Positions 32,931 through 43,640 of a DNA stretch of 64,000 bases are shown piece after piece (position 1 is the first letter of the stretch; each line of letters opens with the position of its first letter). The stretch is from Triatoma infestans (Eukaryota > Arthropoda > Insecta > Hemiptera > Reduviidae), in NCBI GenBank assembly GCA_011037195.1, contig JAAEAF010014507.1, positions 1 to 64,000 on the forward strand, in the 5' to 3' direction. The notes under the pieces are model-generated. The model had not been told where the DNA came from and searched no databases. It was given only the letters and a program-made list of their open reading frames with translations. Made by a program: the position numbers and the translations under genes.

Positions 32931-34359
32931 CGTATAGCTCACAAAAACATTGGAAAACAGTGAATTGTTTGGCTATATGCGCGAGGAGTTATTCACACAA
33001 TGTGAAACAATACCACACTGAGCAGAAGAACGCGTAGGGGTCCTTGGGCATGTCGAAGAAATCCCAGGCAATCGAAAAATCAACGAATACCAAGGTATTA
33101 TTTTATAATCTAATTACTTTTATTTGCAATGTTTCTATCAAATAATTAATATAGATAGTTTGTGCGGAATTTAAGGCGGTACATTTTATATGTTATTTGG
33201 AATTAGTTAATGTTATTGCAGCGCTCTTGTGGACAACAATTTAACCACTTCTCGATCTGCCTGTCTGGATTAGTAGGTTGGTATTTGTATCCCTCGGCAT
33301 CATGTCTTTATTTTTTATATTAGGACAAGTGAATCAAATTTGAAGTTATAGAAAATAAACATTTTATATGTAATTGTTTTAAGAGGAGTTAGTGAAGACA
33401 CAGAAGTAAGTGGAATCGACAGAGTATGTCGAGTATGTCTTTCACATCAGATTTTATTTTTACTTTTTTTCAATTTTTTGTCTGAAGTAAGAGAATTTCT
33501 GTATATTTCTGTAGATTCTTGGTAGCATGAATTATTGTGCAATAATTCTTATGAACTTAGTAATATTTTAAATAAAATAAAAATGTATGTAGTTATTATT
33601 ATTATTAGAAGAAAAATTAATATAATTGAGGTTAATTAGTTTAATTAGTGAATATTTTTTATACTCTTAGAAATTGCTTAGTTTTTTTTGTTAGATAGCG
33701 TGTTAAATTGACCTTTCGATCAATCCCTTCTCATTTTTTTTGGTTGGTTCTTACTATTAAAGAGAGCGTACAAGTTTACGTGTTCCGAATTTATTCTGAC
33801 AAGCTAATTGTACTTTGGTTTTTAAATTAGCCTTTAAAATAGTTGCGGCCCACCCCTCTTAGATCCTCCCCCCTCCCCACTGTATCTCTCGCTAACTGAG
33901 ACTCCCCTCTATCTATACTTATTTAATGACGGTCAGCAGAGTGAGCTAATCATCGATTATGCATATTTGTTATAGTTGTGTTAGTAGTAATACTAGTAGT
34001 TAGTAATTGAGTGTTTGAATACTTTGTAAGTGCGTTGACCACTGGTTAGATATTTTGAAAGCACGTGCAGCAGCAGCCAAAGTCCAGTACCATTCTAATC
34101 TGTATTTATTATAATACAGGCTTCAAACTAACTTCTGCATACACCTGGCCGTTTTGAAATATAATTTTGTATATTTAATATATATATGTAAAGTCTATTA
34201 TATTTTTTTAATCTAGTAATATTTTGCTATCCATATAAGGAATCAAAATAAAAATTGGTTTGCAAATTAAAATTATTATATTCCACGCATAATTTCAAAA
34301 AAAATATGGAGATATTATGTTTGCGATTTTATAATATTAATAAACTTTAAGAAGCGATC
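32931..34359. other. Anonymous AT-rich DNA
   Basis: A short G-end relic lies near 33438-33492 (TTTCACATCAGATTTTATTT then GAAGTAAGAGAA). Otherwise nothing is recognised. Confidence 0.5.
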
Positions 34360-34480
34360 GTGTCAAATTTTGAAGCTTTTAGCGAATTGTGTTTGTGCGT
34401 GTGTATAAAAATCTCAAAAACAAAAAATAACAGGAAGTGCATAACTGATATTCCGTTTAGATTCCACAGTTGCATATGAC
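34360..34480 (-). repeat. Short G repeat fragment
   Basis: GCGATCGTGTCAAATTTTGA, a GTGTTTGTGCGTGTGT tract and GATATTCCGTTTAG follow G order with large deletions. Confidence 0.55.
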
Positions 34481-34482
34481 AT

Positions 34483-34885
34483 TGTAGTGGAAGAAGAAAT
34501 GCAAGAAATTATATCTATTTTATTTAAAGGAAATAATCAAGGAGAAAATGCAAGCTCATTCGCAAAAAGAGTACACGCAGAAGGGTAGAAGGGTACAGTT
34601 ATTGGAAAAGTTGATCAACCTTGATGGCATTGGACTACCCCCTTCTCCTCACAGGAGAGAACTGAACGAAAAATCAGAAGACATTATTTTCAAGCCAGAT
34701 TTGTTGTAGACACCAAGGAGAACACATCAGAACTGTACCAGTTTTAAGTTATAACATACGAGTTTATTCCAATTAATTTTAGTATACTTATAAGCATATT
34801 ATTGTGATATTTTAAAGTAACTTAATTTCTCTTAGAGAATAATATATCTATTTTAAAAACTGTGGTGCTCTTTTTTGATTATTAC
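34483..34885 (+). mobile_element. LTR-like repeat, family E (copy E2), 3' truncated
   Basis: Starts TGTAGTGGAAGAAGAAATGC and contains GGCATTGGACTACCCCC, GAACACATCAGAACTGTACC and AACTGTGGTGCTCTTTTTTG. These match 49690-50205 and 62984-63534. The end is cut off by F5 at 34886. Confidence 0.6.
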
Positions 34886-35626
34886 TATAATGGAGTTGAT
34901 GAGGAGAGAAATCGGGTTTGATTAATTAGACGAGATATGAAGACACTGTTATAATATAGCTATAAGCTTACACAAACTGCACTGGACTTGTAATGATTTT
35001 ATAGAATAAAATGTGGGAGTAGAGATATGACCCGATGCGATGTATATGGTTGAATCTGATAGATAGATGTCTAGATTTCTTACTGGCTTATATGCAGGTT
35101 CTCCCCACTCTAGCCTGCTTAAGTCAGAGAGCACCAGAGAGAGACTGTTTTCTCTCGGTTGGGCTTGTGCTCTCTCACTCTCTCTCTCTCGGCCCAATTA
35201 GATTTAAAAAATACTAGAACTGTTAGTTCTAAATTTTATATTTCTCCATATCGAACAGTTACCTATAAAAATTCTTTTCTTGTGCAATCTTCTCTTTTCT
35301 GGAATTCTTTACCTCTTACTTTAATTCATAAAAACACAACAGCTTCATTTAAAAATGCATTGTATGATTTCTTAATGCGGTCCTTCATAGAAGACACTTC
35401 TCATTAGAGAATTTATTATTTATTTATTTTATTTCTATTAATTAATTGTATTTTAATGTAATTTTTTTTTTTTTATAATAATTTTACTTTTATATTGCTT
35501 TTACTTATAGAGAACTTATTGTAATTAATTTTGTAATTCAAATTTTGTTTGTTGTCCTTAAGGGATATTGTCCCAGGACAAAATAAAAGTTTCTTTCTTT
35601 CTTTCTTTCTTTCTCTTGCCGTTACA
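34886..35626 (+). mobile_element. LTR-like repeat, family F (copy F5), split by a LINE
   Basis: Begins TATAATGGAGTTGATGAGGA, has CTTATATGCAGG plus CTCCCCACTCTAGCCTG at ~35086-35110, and ends TTGCCGTTACA. TTAC occurs on both sides (34882-34885 and 35627-35630). A LINE 3' end occupies 35213-35617, between the C/T-rich block and the terminus. Confidence 0.55.
35213..35617 (+). mobile_element. LINE 3' end: ORF2 C-terminus and (TTTC)n tail
   Basis: The frame reads SKFYISPYRTVTYKNSFLVQ, then SSLFWNSLPLTL... and SFKNALYDFLMRS, ending at a stop near 35407. The pattern 'NSF...WNSLP...FK..L..FL' is the C-terminal signature of Jockey/CR1-type ORF2. The 3' UTR contains GGGATATTGTCCC, an inverted repeat, then AAATAAAAG and (TTTC)n, as in LINEs with microsatellite tails. 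Only ~65 codons survive. Confidence 0.75.
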
Positions 35627-35734
35627 TTACTAATACTTCTATCTCAAACATACATACTTTTTTTTTGGCACTAGCATAAGCTATACAGCCACTACTTTCT
35701 ATTAATTTATATCTCTTTGCATAAATATTATCTG

Positions 35735-36391
35735 TTATATTTTATATTTTATAGAATTAAAAAAAGATGTTAGTGCCTCCACTACTGAAGGGTTACCTAT
35801 ACAGCCAAGAATACTTTTCCAATTGAAGGGGTTTTCTATTTCCTTGTATAATATATAAAACAAATTATTTCTAGCTGATTGATGGTGGGGACATATCATT
35901 GCAATATGTTCCAGAGTTTCTGTGGCTTTACAATGCACACATGCTGGTGATTCAGTAATTCCAATTTTATTTAAGTATGTTCGGCATAAACCGTGGTTAC
36001 TTCTTAAACGGCAGATTGTTTTACATGTTAATTTTGAGGTGGGGCGCTCCAGAAACCAGGGCCTTTTCCCTACTTTCTCTTGGATAGATTTATAAAAACT
36101 TCCCTTACTGGAATTGTTATAATTATTTTGCCATATCTTCTTTGTCCTATCTATTATTATCTCTTTTAAATCTCCGATATTCAATTTAACGTCCACGAAA
36201 TTTCCATCCATTACTGCCGCCTTCGCCAGCTTATCAACTCTCTCATTACCTGTTACTCCAATATGGCCTTTCACCCAAAGGAACTCTACTGTTTTACCAC
36301 TTTCCCTAAGTTTTAGATAACAATTTAAAATATAGGCAAGGAGATGGTTGTTAACATTTCTTAAGGAGATGTCATACATACTTAGTGTCAT
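35735..36391 (-). CDS. LINE ORF2 C-terminal fragment, open RNase H and zinc knuckle (218 codons)
   Basis: One uninterrupted frame. It begins inside the RNase H domain (MYDISLRNVNNHLLAYILNC), with VEFLWVKGHIGVTGNERVDK as the GNExxD box. A ~100-residue linker follows, then CVHCKATETLEHIAMICPHH, a C-x2-C-x8-H-x4-C knuckle, and a hydrophobic tail to the stop. The lack of stops over 218 codons suggests a young copy. No start codon is expected because the copy is 5'-truncated; the Met at the start is only the first in frame. It joins an E-type LTR-like fragment upstream. Confidence 0.82.
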   Translation of the reverse strand: MTLSMYDISLRNVNNHLLAYILNCYLKLRESGKTVEFLWVKGHIGVTGNERVDKLAKAAVMDGNFVDVKLNIGDLKEIIIDRTKKIWQNNYNNSSKGSFYKSIQEKVGKRPWFLERPTSKLTCKTICRLRSNHGLCRTYLNKIGITESPACVHCKATETLEHIAMICPHHQSARNNLFYILYKEIENPFNWKSILGCIGNPSVVEALTSFFNSIKYKI

Positions 36392-36395
36392 ACAT

Positions 36396-36475
36396 CATAA
36401 ACCGCTCATGCTACAACCAACTACCACAAATACACAACATCGCCAACTACATTTCAACATCAAGTTTTGACAAAA
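36396..36475 (+). repeat. E-type LTR-like end fragment
   Basis: TAAACCGCTCATGCTACAA and ...CTACATTTCAACATC match the CA end of family E (63485-63535). Only ~80 bp remain; the LINE begins right where it stops. Confidence 0.55.
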
Positions 36476-36840
36476 ATCCACAAATCGGAAGTGCGCTTTG
36501 CTGAAAGTTTTTTTCGAATTTTACAGGACTATTGATTTTGGTGGGGGGTGGGGTGGATTTTTAGGGAAGAAGCAATGTTGAGGTATTCTCTAAAGTGCTT
36601 TTCAGTCTAATGTATGGTAATACAATGTATGTAATGTTAAGTTATATTAATACTCTGCTAGAATTTCATATTTGAAGAAAAATTGGTTAACCGGAAGTGC
36701 GACAGACATTACAGAATAGATTTTTGTAATTTTTTGAAATTTTCTCGTAAACGATTTCCTTCAAACTTGGATAGCTAACTACAGAACCATTACTAATCTA
36801 ATAATTTTTATTTGAAACTTTTTTCGCGGACAACAAGATT
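36476..36840 (-). repeat. Degraded G repeat modules
   Basis: ATCGGAAGTGCGCTTTGCTG near 36484 and AACCGGAAGTGCGACAG near 36690 mark two iterated modules, with GGTGGGGTGGATTTT and TTCTCTAAAGTGCTTTTCAG between them. Confidence 0.55.
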
Positions 36841-36849
36841 TTAGGTGGA

Positions 36850-37160
36850 TTCTGGGGCAATTAATTCTTCTTCTTCATCTTCTTCTGTCAGCCTTACAGA
36901 CCGAGTCGGTCTAGGCGTACTCAATGCTTCTAGACCACTATTCCCTAGCAGAGACCATACGAGTCTATTAGGATCCGAAGAGAGGGATCTAAAGCAGAGA
37001 GAGAGAGACACAAACACACAGAAATTGACAGTCTCACACACTAGTTTAGGCCAGACTAGAGTGGGAGACTCTCTTTAAATACAGCTGCGTTAAACAGACT
37101 CCGTATGAGGGAGTCTTCCAAACAGTTCATGCAGCAGTCACAACGCGTCAATCACCTTTT
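36850..37160 (-). mobile_element. LTR-like repeat, family F (copy F9), diverged
   Basis: The minus strand reads CAGCTGTATTTAAAGAGAG, CTCCCACTCTAGTCTGGCC, CTCTCTCTCTCT and CTTCGGATCCTAATAG, the same order as in F3. Ends cannot be fixed. A (CTT)n-like stretch lies at the left. Confidence 0.45.
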
Positions 37161-37450
37161 TCTTTACTCGCTCTAAATTAGATGTATCTAATTGTTGGCT
37201 TATCTACCAGGAAGTTTCCAAAAAAAAAAAAAAACCAAATAATTTTAGTGTTTTTTTATTTAAAACCCGACGTTTCGGCAAACATTGTTTGCCTCCTTCC
37301 GGGGATCTCTATAAAGAAAAAATATACAAATAAGAATATAGCTAGTATTTATCAACAGAACGATAAAAATAAAAAGTAATAGTAGTTAAGATAACTAAAC
37401 AAATTAACAAGGTAATTATCAGAGATATTTTCCGTGCTTCATTTTGTGGT

Positions 37451-37488
37451 CATCGACCGGTTTCGGGCGTTCGCCCATCTTCAGGATG
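37451..37488 (-). ncRNA. Hammerhead-like ribozyme core (family B, consensus-like)
   Basis: On the minus strand: CATC, CTGAAGA, stem GGGC-GAAC-GCCC, GAAA, CCGGTC, GATG. All invariant boxes (CUGANGA, GAAA, a GUC triplet) are intact. Stem I CATC/GATG is perfect and ACCGGU is self-complementary. One extra U sits between core and stem II. This is one of the two best preserved cores in the window. Confidence 0.6.
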
Positions 37489-37775
37489 CGTTTCACAGAC
37501 AGTGTGACAACACAGACTTGCACAGAGCAAATTCAGTTTACACACTCTCATGCACCAGTCACAACGCGTCAATAACCTTTTTCTCTACTTACTCTAATCA
37601 GGTGTCTAATTGGCTCTAAATCTAATTGTTGGCTTATCGACCAGGAAGTTCCCCAAAAAACACTAAATAATTGTATAGTGTTTTTTATTTAAAACCCGAC
37701 GTTTCGGCAAACATTGAGTGTGTAAACTGAATTTGCTCTGTGCAAGTCTGTGTTGTCAACACTGTCTGAAAAACG

Positions 37776-37814
37776 CATCCTGAAGATGGGCGAAAACGCC
37801 GAAACCAGTTGATG
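37776..37814 (+). ncRNA. Hammerhead-like core (family B, mutated stem III)
   Basis: CATC, CTGAAGA, GGGCGAAAACGCC stem-loop, GAAA, then CCAGTT and GATG. The boxes are intact, but the stem III palindrome is changed from ACCGGU to ACCAGU and the triplet to GUU. Confidence 0.5.
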
Positions 37815-37964
37815 ACCACAAAATGAAGCAGGTTACCACGGAAAATGTCTCTGATGCTTTCGAGCTCTGCGGAACCAACCACCACAACACAGATAAATAA
37901 TTTAGAAAAATGGCAGCAATAAATATACATTCTTATTTGTATATTTTTTATTTATAGAGAGCCC

Positions 37965-37999
37965 CTGAAGAAGGCAACTAATGTTTGCCGAAACGTCAG
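37965..37999 (+). ncRNA. Hammerhead-like core (family A)
   Basis: CTGAAGA, A, stem GGCAA...TTGCC with a ~7-nt loop, GAAA, CGTC. Stem III is the 2-bp palindrome ACGU and the triplet is GUC. The pattern CTGAAGA...GCCGAAACGTC matches the terminal-repeat hammerhead motif I associate with Penelope-like elements. Confidence 0.55.
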
Positions 38000-38110
38000 G
38001 TTTTAATTAAAAAACACTTTAAAATTATTTGGTTTTTTTTTTTTTTTTTGGAAACTTCCTGGTCGATAAGCCAACAATTAGATACACTTGATCACATTCT
38101 AACGGCCAAC

Positions 38111-39105
38111 AATCGCTACAATTTGACACACTAAATCTCTCACTAACATTTTATACATTCGTATGAAGTCCAGGCAGTTTGTATTACTTTCCTTATTATA
38201 CAGTGTTCAGCGATAATTCCAGTTTATTATCTTATAAACCCAATTTCTTTTCTTCTTATATCCATTAAACGAGCACCAATTCATTATCTCGAAAGTTGAC
38301 AATCAATCTTGCCTTATGTCTGCCTATTGGTCGGCTGGCAATACTTTCTCTTACCAATAATAAGAGAATCTCAAAATTTCATTTTCAAAATTGAGTTTTT
38401 AAACGGAAATAGGTATATGTTTTGAAGTCCCTTGAGTACGAAAAAAAAATGTTTTTATCGAATGATCTGTATATGACTGTGTGTATGTGTGTGAACAAAT
38501 ATCTCAAATTACATAAACTACTTAAGCTGTATAAGGTATTTTTTTAAATTTAATAATCAAAAATGTAAAAAAAAAAATTAAAAAAACAAAACAGAAAAAT
38601 AAAAATAAATAAAGGAACCTGTGAGATCGTAATTAGTATTATGGTAGTTGTAACGAACGTCAGCATGTGAATGGTAGTAAATGACGTTATGTTTAATATG
38701 TCCATCATATTAAAGGAAAGATGTTAAATCTTGATATGTAAATATAGTGTAGCGACTTTGTAGTTATTATTCCAGTTATCATATAACCGGTTCTAGGCGT
38801 TAGAACTTTCAACATTAAAGGAAAAAGTATTATTTGAATATCAAGTTACCAAAAATCGGCGGAAATACATATGTGAATATTTAGGGAAAAAAAATAATAA
38901 AAATGGCTAAAGACCAGAGCAGTCACGACATAAAATTTAATAAAGATAATTTCTAATCGAAAATTTAAGAATTTAAGATTGTTTTTAATTTGATGATAAA
39001 TAAGATTTTATATTAGACATAAGAGAGATAAGTGAGAAAAATCACAAATTCAAAACGTATTAATCTGAAAAAAAGGCTCGCATATGAGCTGAACCAGAAA
39101 TTAAC
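38111..39105. other. AT-rich DNA with a G relic
   Basis: 38335-38480 keeps TACTTTCTCTTACCAATAAT, AAACGGAAATAGG and GAGTACGAAAAAAAAATG from the G hairpin end. The rest is anonymous. Confidence 0.5.
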
Positions 39106-39340
39106 CTAGGGAAGGGAATAGCTACTGGACTCCCAAGCGGAGGACCCAGGTTCGAGTCCAGCTGGGTTATCCTTAGATTTTTTTTCTTCCTAAGAGACTC
39201 TTCAGCTCACTGTCCGGTGTGATGGACATTCTTCCCGTATACCCCTTTTTCCTCTTGGTACTGAGGGGGATCTTTAAAGACAGTACCGGTCTCCCGGTAC
39301 TTCCTACCATTACACCGGTTCCAACCAGCGCTGGAACTCC
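39106..39340 (+). mobile_element. SINE-1 copy abutting a LINE 3' end
   Basis: A-box-like ATAGCTACTGG (39119-39129), B-box GGTTCGAGTCC (39149-39159), then TCCTTAGATTTTTTT and CACTGTCCGGTGTGATGG. The 3' part (from ~39240) differs from the other two tail types. It runs directly into the 3' end of the Jockey relic, so part of it may be LINE 3' UTR. Confidence 0.65.
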
Positions 39341-40727
39341 CTAGGATAAACTTGTGGGTTGAGAAGCGAGGAGATCTCGTGGCCAACGACGTTTTAAACG
39401 ACGTGGAGGATTGTCAAGGTGGAAAGGTGTAGAGAGTGATTGGGCAAGAGGATTTGGGTGAAGCTTTAGGCTTTTATGGAAAATTTGGAATCGCGATTGG
39501 ATTAGATCATTAACGAAGGGAATATTAAGGTCATAATGAAGGATGCGATTGGAGACATAACAGGGTGCGTTAACGATTCGGCGGAGGACTTTGGATTGGA
39601 AGGATTGTATGGGTTGTACATTGGAAGGTTTTGCGGAGCTCCACAATTCTGCTCCCTATGTCCATTTCGGTCTAAGTAGTGTTTTGTAGAGTGTGAGTTT
39701 GTTCTGTTTCTTCAGGGTAGATATAGGTCCAAGGAGTTTCCTTAATAATCCGTAACATCTGTTTAGTTCTTTTCGTTGAGGTCTTGTGCGTGGGTTCCAC
39801 GTTAGACGACTGTCTAAGTAGAGTCCTAGGTAACGTACCTGTGTAGAAGTGGGTATTTCTGCATTGTTGATAGTTAATGGCTGGCAAGTCAATGTAACTG
39901 TAATTGTAATGTAATTGTAACCTGGACACATTTGGCAGAATTGAGATTTATTCTCGATATTTTACACCAACTTTCAATGAGGTCAAAGTATTTCTTGTAC
40001 AACAATAGAGACATGGGAAGCATCAAGGAGGGAAAATAGTATTGCGGTGTCATCAGCATTGGTGGTTATTAGGGTTTGGGGATGGGTAAGAATGTCAGCA
40101 GTTTAGATGGTATAAAGGATTGGTCATAGTATACTGCCCTGTGGCACAGTGGCGGAGGTAACATGTAAATCGGACACCTCAATGCCGCATCTCACTCTGA
40201 AACAGCGGTCCGTAAGATAGGATTGCAGGAGAAGGTAAAATGGAGTGGGAAGGAATTTTTTTAATTTATAGATAGTCCTGGGTGCCAAACTTTGTCGAAA
40301 GCCTGAGCCATGTCCAGGAAGACACCCAGGCAATGTTTCTTGTTCTCCAGAGCGGACGAAATAGTATCGACTACTCTGAAGGACTTTTGTATAGTGCAAT
40401 GACGGGGGCGGAATCCAAATTGGTGGGTAGGGATGATGTTTATGTGATTTTAGGATAAGAATTAGCCGCTTGAGGAGTACTTTTTCTAGGACTTTGGATA
40501 GTATAGGAAGAAGGCTGATAGGTCGGTAAGAAGATACCTACATCACTTGGAGGTTTATGCGGTTTGGGAATAAGTGTAATTAAGGAATACTTCCACTGGA
40601 TGGTAAAGTAGGCTGTACGAAGAATCGAGTTAAAAATAGTGGTGAGAAAGACAATGGCTTTCCTAGGAAGATGGCGAAGTATGCTAGTTGTAATAATGAG
40701 GTCGTGTCCAATAATAAATAAAAACAT
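39341..40727 (-). mobile_element. Jockey-type LINE reverse transcriptase relic (second copy)
   Basis: The minus strand starts at the RT fingers (LPRKAIVFLTTIFNSILRTA, LITLIPKPHKPPSDV). It continues with YLLLQSYLTDRCFRVRCGIE and VPQGSIL, then YLGLYLDSRLTW, LRKLLGPISTLKKQNKLTLY, and ends PPRRLKRRWPRDLLASQP. Order and motifs match the copy at 18110-19195. The YxDD region near 40030-40110 is poorly readable and at least four frameshifts are present. 5'-truncated in the RT domain; endonuclease absent. Confidence 0.85.
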
Positions 40728-43225
40728 AAATTTTAAATATGGGAATTCAAAACATTATGAAAAAAGAATATGACACTATCAAAAGTAATCGGCCTAATTG
40801 ATAAAGTAGATCACTTTTTTTCTGTGCCCAAATTTACAAATAATATTCTTATAACAGAAACTTTGCCCAATTTTTTTTTCTTTTTTCTTTTTTTTTTTTT
40901 AGCAATTACAGTAGCAGTTTTTATTTTTTTTAAGCAAAATTAATAGCGCCCCGCCCGCATGATTTGTAAATAAATGATTATTAATGTACGGCATAAACAG
41001 GTTTTAATATCGCTGATCTAAATCAGCTATATGTAATACCTTCAATTTTCAGTTAATTCTGTACTTTGTAAATTTTCATTTATGTCATTACATCATTTCG
41101 AAGGTAAAGTGTCTCTTGCTTCATTTCTTATTATTCAGGCAATATGAACGTTAATATAATAGAGAAAATCTATTACAAAAATACAGAAATTCATATATAA
41201 TAAAACATATAACAAAATTATCCATAGATTCTAGATCATTAATCAAGATGAAGTTAATATTTAATTCAATTATTAAACTAATAATTGGATTATCCGATTT
41301 ATGATAGAGATCATTATATTCCAGTTTAGGCTATACAATGATAATTAAATTATGCAATATTATTACTGATATGGTATGAATTATTAATTGTATTATAGAG
41401 ATATAATAAACAGTATTATCCACAATAATTCCACAGAGGGTGGATAAACTTCCTCTATTCCATCCTGAACTTTGAACAAAATTAATTAAAAAATAATGAA
41501 TTTTTATATTTAAAAATTCGCTTTGATTTTATTTCATTTAATTTTTAATTTATTCGATTTGTGAATGACGCTGAATTGGGTACTTTTCAGGATTTGGGTA
41601 CTACTGAATGGATTTTGCCAATGAAATTTTACTGAATGGAATTAAAATAACACTTTTATAATAAATCTCCAGCTTTCGTTGAAAGGACATTATCTTTATG
41701 AATATAAATCAAAATTAGAGGACAGTATTAGTATACAAAGAATTACGTACAAATTAACACACAAATACTAACTGGACACGGTTCCCCAATAAACAGTACC
41801 TAATACAGATTCAAAATAACGGACAACAATAAATGCAAATGTGACAATCAAAGTGTACAAATTTACGATCACTTAATTTTTTGACTGAAAATTACTTGAC
41901 AAACATAAATTAAAATTAATTAAACCCCATATTGACTTCAGATGGACTTTGGCCGCCTACTAAAATGGATCTTCTTATGATATATCTTTTCCAATTCCGT
42001 ACATTCGCTGTGGCCATCGATTATACATACTTTTAATAATTAGGACATTTCTTCAATTCTTTTTTATTTATATTTTGAGATTTTTATTGTATTTTTTTAT
42101 TTGTTTTATATTTGTTTTCACAATATTATTTTCCTTTTCTTCTTTCTTTCTATACTTACCCCAAATCCTCATACTGTTCAAAGTTTTATTAAATCTTATA
42201 TGTAATATCATTGATGGAACATGTAGTTAAATAAATACTCATCCTGAGGGATACTTCAGTATGAAAAAAATAAATCCTCATTATCTTTCAAGGCTCCTAA
42301 AATAATTTAAAGTAAAAATTAAAAAAAAAAGGTATCTTTATATTTTCTTTATAAACAGATATAAAAATTAAATAAAAATCGTAGAACCCTTTAGGAAAAG
42401 CGTTTATGAAACTGAAAAAAGAAAAAAAATAACACATACGATTTGTAAATATTCCAGAATTTTTGTGGCTAGTCTCGTTTTGTTTCAGGACTTTATTTGG
42501 ATTTCAATTGATTTTAACTACTTCGCAAAGAACAAATTCATCGAAATTAATATGTGTGTTGCTTCATCAACAATAAAAAAAAAAAAAATGCCTTTGAATT
42601 AAGATATGTATATCACGAAAATCTAATCTGAAATAGATATTCATATTTTAACTTATTATTTTTTTAGTAAGTACAATTTTTTTTTTAATATAAGACGATT
42701 CCATGTGGCTCATTGCTTATTTAATACATATAGTTGGCGCCTAAGAATCGTAATTTAATATTACATAGCTAAAGATAATATCTACTTTTTTGATACTAAG
42801 CCAAATTGATTAATTAGTGCTGGCACTGTACACAACAGCTTAAAACGTTGTTTCATTTTAACTTCTAACGGTTCGTTAATTTCAAAAAATATTTCTTAGT
42901 TAAAAAGGTGAAAATCTGCATTCGTGATAATTAAAAATAATTTCAATTTATTTATTTATTTTCAAATAAATTTCGCTTGTAATTATTTATAAAATTTAGA
43001 TCACATCAAATTTTATCAGATAAATTACAAATTATCAATAAATAACTATTAGTTTATTAGCGAAAATTAAGAATCCAGAAATATGGCAAACATCCGAAGA
43101 AATTTAAAAACCTTAGGAAAAAAAAAAAATCAAAATGCACAAAATCATTAACGTAACATACAACTCTAAAAGTTTCAATTTATCATATTCAACAAAATAC
43201 TTTAAATCAAATTAAAAAAAAGTAA
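40728..43225. other. Long AT-rich stretch without a recognised gene
   Basis: About 2.5 kb with poly-T runs (40867-40900) and AT repeats. No domain, repeat end or RNA gene recognised. Confidence 0.5.
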
Positions 43226-43227
43226 AA

Positions 43228-43228
43228 A

Positions 43229-43269
<41 letters not shown>
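43228..43269. repeat. (TG)n(TA)n microsatellite
   Basis: About ten TG units followed by about eleven TA units. Confidence 0.92.
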
Positions 43270-43400
43270 GTAGAGACGTATATATAGATATTTGTAAGGC
43301 ATTAAATACTTGAAGCTCGTATAATTTCTGAATATATGGATTGGTCCGCAATGCTGGAAAACATCTGGTATTTTATCCGTCATAGCATGCATATTCATTT

Positions 43401-43440
43401 TGTTCTTGGACCGGTTGCGGATTTTCATCCATCATCAGAG
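43401..43440 (-). ncRNA. Hammerhead-like core (family C, left arm)
   Basis: The minus strand reads CTGATGA, stem-loop GGAT-GAAA-ATCC, GCAA (GAAA expected), CCGGTCC. ACCGGU is intact, but one invariant A of GAAA is C, so cleavage is doubtful. Confidence 0.5.
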
Positions 43441-43555
43441 AAAAATTCACAAAAAGTTCGTGTGGAGAGTTCATTTCAGCGTAATGTTTCTGTTACACTC
43501 ACACTTGTTGGTTTTCTTTGGAGTAAACTCTCTACAAGAACATGGTGAATTTGCT

Positions 43556-43588
43556 CTGACGATGGATGAAAATCCGAAACCGGCCCAA
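43556..43588 (+). ncRNA. Hammerhead-like core (family C, right arm)
   Basis: CTGACGA, stem-loop GGAT-GAAA-ATCC, GAAA, CCGGCCC. The CUGANGA and GAAA boxes are intact; the stem III palindrome is lost (ACCGGC) and the triplet is no longer NUH. Confidence 0.5.
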
Positions 43589-43640
43589 AAACATAATGAA
43601 TATGCATGCTACGACGGATAAAATCCAAGCTCCTATATTT

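Larger units (their letters stand above)
37182..38110. repeat. Nested palindromic block of PLE-type terminal repeats (families A and B)
   Basis: Order on the + strand: A inverted (37182-37330), B inverted (37420-37535), A inverted (37545-37720), B direct (37725-37885), A direct (37955-38110). A copies share CAATTAGATGTATCTAATTGT-like, GCTTATCGACCAGGAAGTT and AAACCCGACGTTTCGGCAA words (or complements). B copies share GTGGTCATCGACCGGTTTCG and GTGTTGTCACACTG-type words. The whole forms a near-mirror centred around 37720. No ORF. Confidence 0.72.
43335..43640. mobile_element. Inverted-repeat element with hammerhead-like arms (family C)
   Basis: Outer end GGATTGGTCCGCAATGCTGG... ATTTTATCCGTCATAGCATG is homologous to the family B outer end. 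Left arm (43380-43460) and right arm (43540-43635) are inverted copies (GCATGCATATTCATTTTGTT against AACATAATGAATATGCATGC) around ~80 bp. No ORF. Confidence 0.72.

Noticed and set aside
36845..37078. Ser-rich 77-codon frame that looks exon-like
   Set aside because: The Ser run comes from a (CTT)n-type microsatellite and the rest is the complement of an F-type LTR-like repeat.
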